A DNA stretch of 64,000 bases, taken from the NCBI RefSeq assembly GCF_000003815.2, contig NC_049988.1, positions 12,400,372-12,464,371 on the forward strand, given 5' to 3'. This document shows positions 59,845 through 64,000 of the stretch, one piece after another; positions within the stretch are counted from its first letter, which is position 1; each line of letters opens with the position of its first letter. The notes below the pieces were generated by a model. That model saw only the letters and a program-made list of their open reading frames with translations, did no database searches and had not been told where the DNA came from. The position numbers and the translations under genes were made by a program. Source of the stretch: Branchiostoma floridae. Lineage: Eukaryota > Chordata > Leptocardii > Amphioxiformes > Branchiostomatidae.

Positions 59845-60554
59845 ATGTATCTTTGTCCCTCAGGTTGCTATCATATTGTATACTATCAACACAGCCAACA
59901 CGACACTATGGAAGGAAGACAAAGTTCTAAATATAGGCTAAATCCATTTGTCTGTGAAATTGAAATTGGTCATGGTTCCAGTCCAGTTCCACCAGGCCAG
60001 ACCACCCCAAAGATAGAGTTTCCTGGAGTAATGTCTCTTGAAGAATGGTGTACACATAATCATAGGCATGTCCACTTCAATAGTTACCACAGATATATTG
60101 GAATGGTTCTGTATCTGTAATGTCAGTTGCCAAAATATATTACTTCTGCAGGGATGTGGTCAGGACTCAATTGTGTAAGGTAACTGATGACTTTGTTTGC
60201 CCGGAAAAGATTAATAGAGCAAATGATTGTCCTTACGTCATGTTTTGTATAAAAAGAAGGATATCTGGTTATGGTTTCACCCTTGAAAATAGGCTTTTGT
60301 GTCTGGAAGCATCAGTAGACACATATAGAGTGTACATATTGGCAGAGCAGTTGTCTGGATTATTAGACAAGAGTCACTTTTGGATGTTTGTGAAAGCTTT
60401 CCTGTTGTTGGTTTTCTGTGAATCATTCCGGAAAAAAAGTTTTTTTTTTCCAGCAGCCCCAAAAAGTCCACACAGTAGTGGGTGTGTAACTGTTAAGATA
60501 AAGCATGAAAAATGCCAATGTCAGGGACATTGCTGTACTGTGATAAGATCTTGA
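59845..60554 (+). other. two adjoining ORFs of unknown status
   Basis: A 91-codon frame (59845-60120, containing VCEIEIGHGSSPVPPGQ) ends at TAA within the base where a 144-codon frame in another phase begins (60120-60554). 'ccctcag' at 59857-59863 could be a splice acceptor in the first. No domain is recognised, and there is no splice donor of note. Chance ORFs are the simplest explanation; a retained or lineage-specific gene cannot be excluded. Confidence 0.2.
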
Positions 60555-63500
60555 AAGAGCAGAGGGAATATACGAGGTGACAGCTTCCTCCCAAATGTGG
60601 TAATTAGCTTAGCAAGATCATGGCCTCTACAGAGAGTCAAGGCTCGTACATGTAACTCTCAATGTCAGTGTTCATCTCAGTTGTACCCAGCCAGATCAGA
60701 TGGGATCTACCCTCCTGTGGAGAGGGATAATGTCATCTAGGATCTCTCCTTGTCATATCGATCCCCACACATCCTCAGTACAGTACAGATACCAGGATTT
60801 GTATAAATTGCACCCAGGGTAGTAACATTAGATTGGTGGATAAATCAGCTTACAACTTAGGATTTCTCTGTACAAGGCTGATAGAGTGCATTGGAAAGAT
60901 CTGCTCAACATGAAAGCTGGCTGGATTCCTACGAGTGCTTTTGAGAGAAATTTAAGAGACAATTGAAGTCCTGGATTCTTTCTTGAAGTGCACCATCATA
61001 TAAATGGTATTTTTTGCTGTATAATAGCAGAAAGATTCTATTTGGTGAGCTGCATCAGAAGTGTTATAAGGAATTCAATATCATTTTAGTCTTTGCAATA
61101 AATTGTAGCCTTCAAATTGGTTTGCTGGAGGTTTGACATGCCATTAAAGAATTTCTTACATAAATAATGCATTTTAACCACCATAATCATCAGAATGTCT
61201 ACCATAGCATAGCAGATAATGATATGTTTTATATTCTTCAAGTGGGTATGAACCACAATGGACTGTCCCTACCATGTTCATTATTCTTCCATTGTTGCTA
61301 TGTTTTTCTAGAGGTCAATGCCCCAAGATGTGTTATTTTCCAGTAGCCATTGTCTAGACATCACCGCATGAATAGTAGAGTAGCAGCCATCAAACAAGCT
61401 TGTGTTGATCTACGACGACACATGACATTTGACTGACTGAACTAGGAAGGACATTCCTTACTGCCTACATTTGGCCTTGTTGAGTCATTATGTCAACAAA
61501 GAAATCTATTGTTATTTATAGGGTATCATTGACACTCATTCCATTGTGATGAAATGAACATACAGCATCAATCTTGCCATAAAAAATTTTAAAGGCAGTT
61601 ATCATCCAAGATACAGCATTGTCATCTTAGCCTATTTTCTTGGCTTTGACCCAAATGTAATACATACAGAGTCTGTCAGAATGGATCCTAATTGACCCAT
61701 CCAGACCACAACTGACAGGCCCTTTAGCCACACCCACAATTTCCTATGTACCCTTTCAGTTCACCATTGTCCTTATACACAGGAGGACTATGCCATACCT
61801 ATCATGTGTCATCACTTGGCAATGTCCCAAATGTGGGACCCAATTTGTATGATGTACCCAAAGTGCAAAATCATGTCTTTCACCTCCAGTTTCTTTGTCT
61901 TGGTTCTTTGTAGGATTTAATTTTGACACATTTGCCCTGTTGCAGATGCTACTTGATAATGTCATTTTGATGGATTGAATAGATTGTATCAACATCAGAT
62001 CAAGTTTTTGCTCAGCAAAAGTCTCTAGCCAAATGTTCCCCCTTAAGTTTCAAAAGTTATTATCTGATCTTATAAAAACAGAACTACATGTATCTGCCTC
62101 CTACTTTTGCTGTCCATGTGCTGTCATGTGATAGTCTGAAACCAGAAGTAAGACAAGTCTAGTGATTTTAACCTCCTTGATTTAACAGATGATTTATCTT
62201 ATCCTCTGCTACTGTGGAGCTTTGTCAACTTAATTGAGAGCTGTCAAAGCAAACAAGTTTGTTGACAATTAATGTACAAGTAAATCCCTTCCCTTTGTTT
62301 GTATAATAAGATAAATGACAGAGGTCGTAAAACAACTTCCTCTCAGACTGCCCACATCATTTCTGACCCAGCAGGTGTCAATTCTCATTGGGTTTTGAGA
62401 TGTAAATACTGGTCCTCTTTCTTTCATTGATTCCTTTGTACAAACGGGTGGTAGCCTGCTGGAAGACAACTGCATGTTTTCCTTTGTATTTCCCCCTCCC
62501 ACGTAGATACAAGTCATGCTTATTTTCCTATGACCAAGATTTTCCTGTTGTAATGCATACAAGAGAATGCAAACTTTTGTAAGGGAATTCCAACTGACTT
62601 GTAATTTTCAGAGGCAAAGGACTAAAAAGAAATCACCATTTCATAAACTCAAGAAGGTTCAATAAAATCAAGGAGGTAACCTCCTTGATCAAATCTGAAT
62701 AGAATATCCTGGGTAAACTTGATGAAATGCCCTTGGAAACCTTTTCTTGGCATACAACTTCCTGTGCATAGCTAAGTCACTGTTTTCGTGTTTACGGACA
62801 CTGAAACCAGTGTGTACACATTGATCTGTAATGTTGACAAGTCTGTGCAGTATGGACAAATACAATGATAGTGTATGCAAAGCTAACAGTTTGAATCAAA
62901 ATCCCTCAAAACACAAAGTAGAAAAAGTCTTTCACACTCATAATCTTCAACAATTCTTTTTGATACCCCAGTCCTTTTCAGGGGAATAAGGTGGATGAAT
63001 TTTAACTGATACATGAGAAAATCTTTTTGCATTATTATGTGGGTTCCTTTGTTTACTTTTCCTGTTTGCCTTGCAATAGACTCTTGACTCACTGTGGTGT
63101 AGGTTCAGGAAGTTGCCTCGTTCAGGAAAATACTCGTCATACTTCCCTAGTCTCTTGTCTTCCTGTCTTTGTTAGAAAGAGTTACCTCAAATTCTCTCAG
63201 CTTCTGATGAAAAGTTTTACATTAGTATCATGTATCTCCACCATATACTGTAAATAGTTGTGGCATGTTTGTTTAGTTCACACGTCTTTCTTCCTTTGTT
63301 GCTGGAAATCTATTGGATTTTCTCCTTTGTAAGTACAAATGTACTTTAACTTGTCTCCGAATGCCCTAGCATCATCCCAGTTAGTATACACATAGAGATC
63401 TGAGAAAAGTCATGGTTGGTAATGTTATGACAATGTTAGTATTTTTTAGTGTTTTGCTATGTGTAAGTTGATTTTGGCTTAAGGGCAAATAATGTCTGCA

Positions 63501-64000
63501 ATAGTGCACCATTGTTTACATATTTTGTGGACACTTGAAGGAAATGCCCAAAATAGCTTTGAAACAGGATGAAGCATAATACAAATTCTCGCAAAGATAT
63601 GCATTGCTGTGCCTGCTTTTTGTTCAGTACCCAAATGCTCTCAAGACTTGTGTTTGACGGAAAATGTTTGATACAGACATTGTTATCAGTGGATTAGTAA
63701 TGATTTGACCTCAAAATAAGGTCATCAGACTCATGACCTTTCTGTTCTGAAAAGAAATTATTTGATAAAATGTTGTGTGTTATATGTCACAGTAAAGATC
63801 TGTCAGGATTGCTTTTTTCTATATAAGTTATAACTGCTCTGCTTTTTATTTTGATATCGATACAAAATTAGGTAAAATTGTAATTATCAAATTCAAACAA
63901 AGCAAATCCATAGGGACAGTTGTCATATCTGCTTTTATCAATGAAGTCCAATAAATGATACATTACAGTAATTGTACCTGAGTGTTCATAGGGAAAACTG
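60555..64000. other. non-coding, no gene seen
   Basis: AT-rich. It contains a 23-bp palindrome with 11-bp arms (ATCAAGGAGGT / ACCTCCTTGAT) at 62667-62689. No exon was recognised. Confidence 0.4.

Overview
The window is animal nuclear DNA. It has spliced genes with GT-AG introns, long AT-rich introns, GC-richer promoter areas and many small inverted-repeat transposons. The gene content (HROB, ERp72/PDIA4, IRG-type GTPases) and the dense MITEs and tRNA-derived SINEs fit an invertebrate deuterostome, most likely a cephalochordate (amphioxus). That assignment is inference; no species marker was read. There are five N runs: three of exactly 100 N (4423-4522, 5395-5494, 7915-8014; probably gaps of arbitrary size), plus 55593-55882 and 57237-58062.

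Region 1 (2.4-10.3 kb, + strand) holds immunity-related-GTPase-like (IRG) genes. The first has a textbook P-loop (GDAGAGKS) but a degenerate G4 and an in-frame TGA. The second appears to join a GTPase domain to a quasi-GTPase domain that has lost its P-loop, followed by a normal IRG-like helical C-terminus. A relic copy of a coiled-coil exon at 1.27-1.44 kb matches the exon at 11.63-11.84 kb, so the IRG cluster is bracketed by a duplicated fragment.

Region 2 (11.6-15.3 kb, - strand) is a RING-finger/coiled-coil gene, probably an E3 ubiquitin ligase. Six phase-compatible exons were found; the 3' end was not. Region 3 (16.2-21.4 kb, + strand) is a complete nine-exon HROB gene (about 917 aa; the homologous-recombination OB-fold partner of MCM8-MCM9). 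It is divergent from the RING gene across a 0.9 kb GC-rich spacer with a TCTCGCGA motif. Region 4 (22.7-33.6 kb, - strand) is a complete ten-exon ERp72/PDIA4 gene (646 aa, three CGHC sites, KEEL tail), tail-to-tail with HROB. Its 4.7 kb intron between exons 7 and 8 contains a giant palindrome of about 4.3 kb with ~180 bp subterminal repeats, one arm of which carries a later SINE insertion.

Region 5 (33.6-64 kb) is mostly non-coding. Two short candidate first exons (35.53 and 47.06 kb) and one internal exon (50.39 kb) share splice phase and may belong to one + strand gene with alternative promoters; the internal exon weakly resembles the N-terminal domain of myosin X. The rest holds a nested series of MITEs (mariner-like, hAT-like and two unassigned hairpin families). 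A GC-rich block at 54.5-57.2 kb is bracketed by inverted repeats at 54.35-54.51 and 59.16-59.28 kb and interrupted by two assembly gaps.
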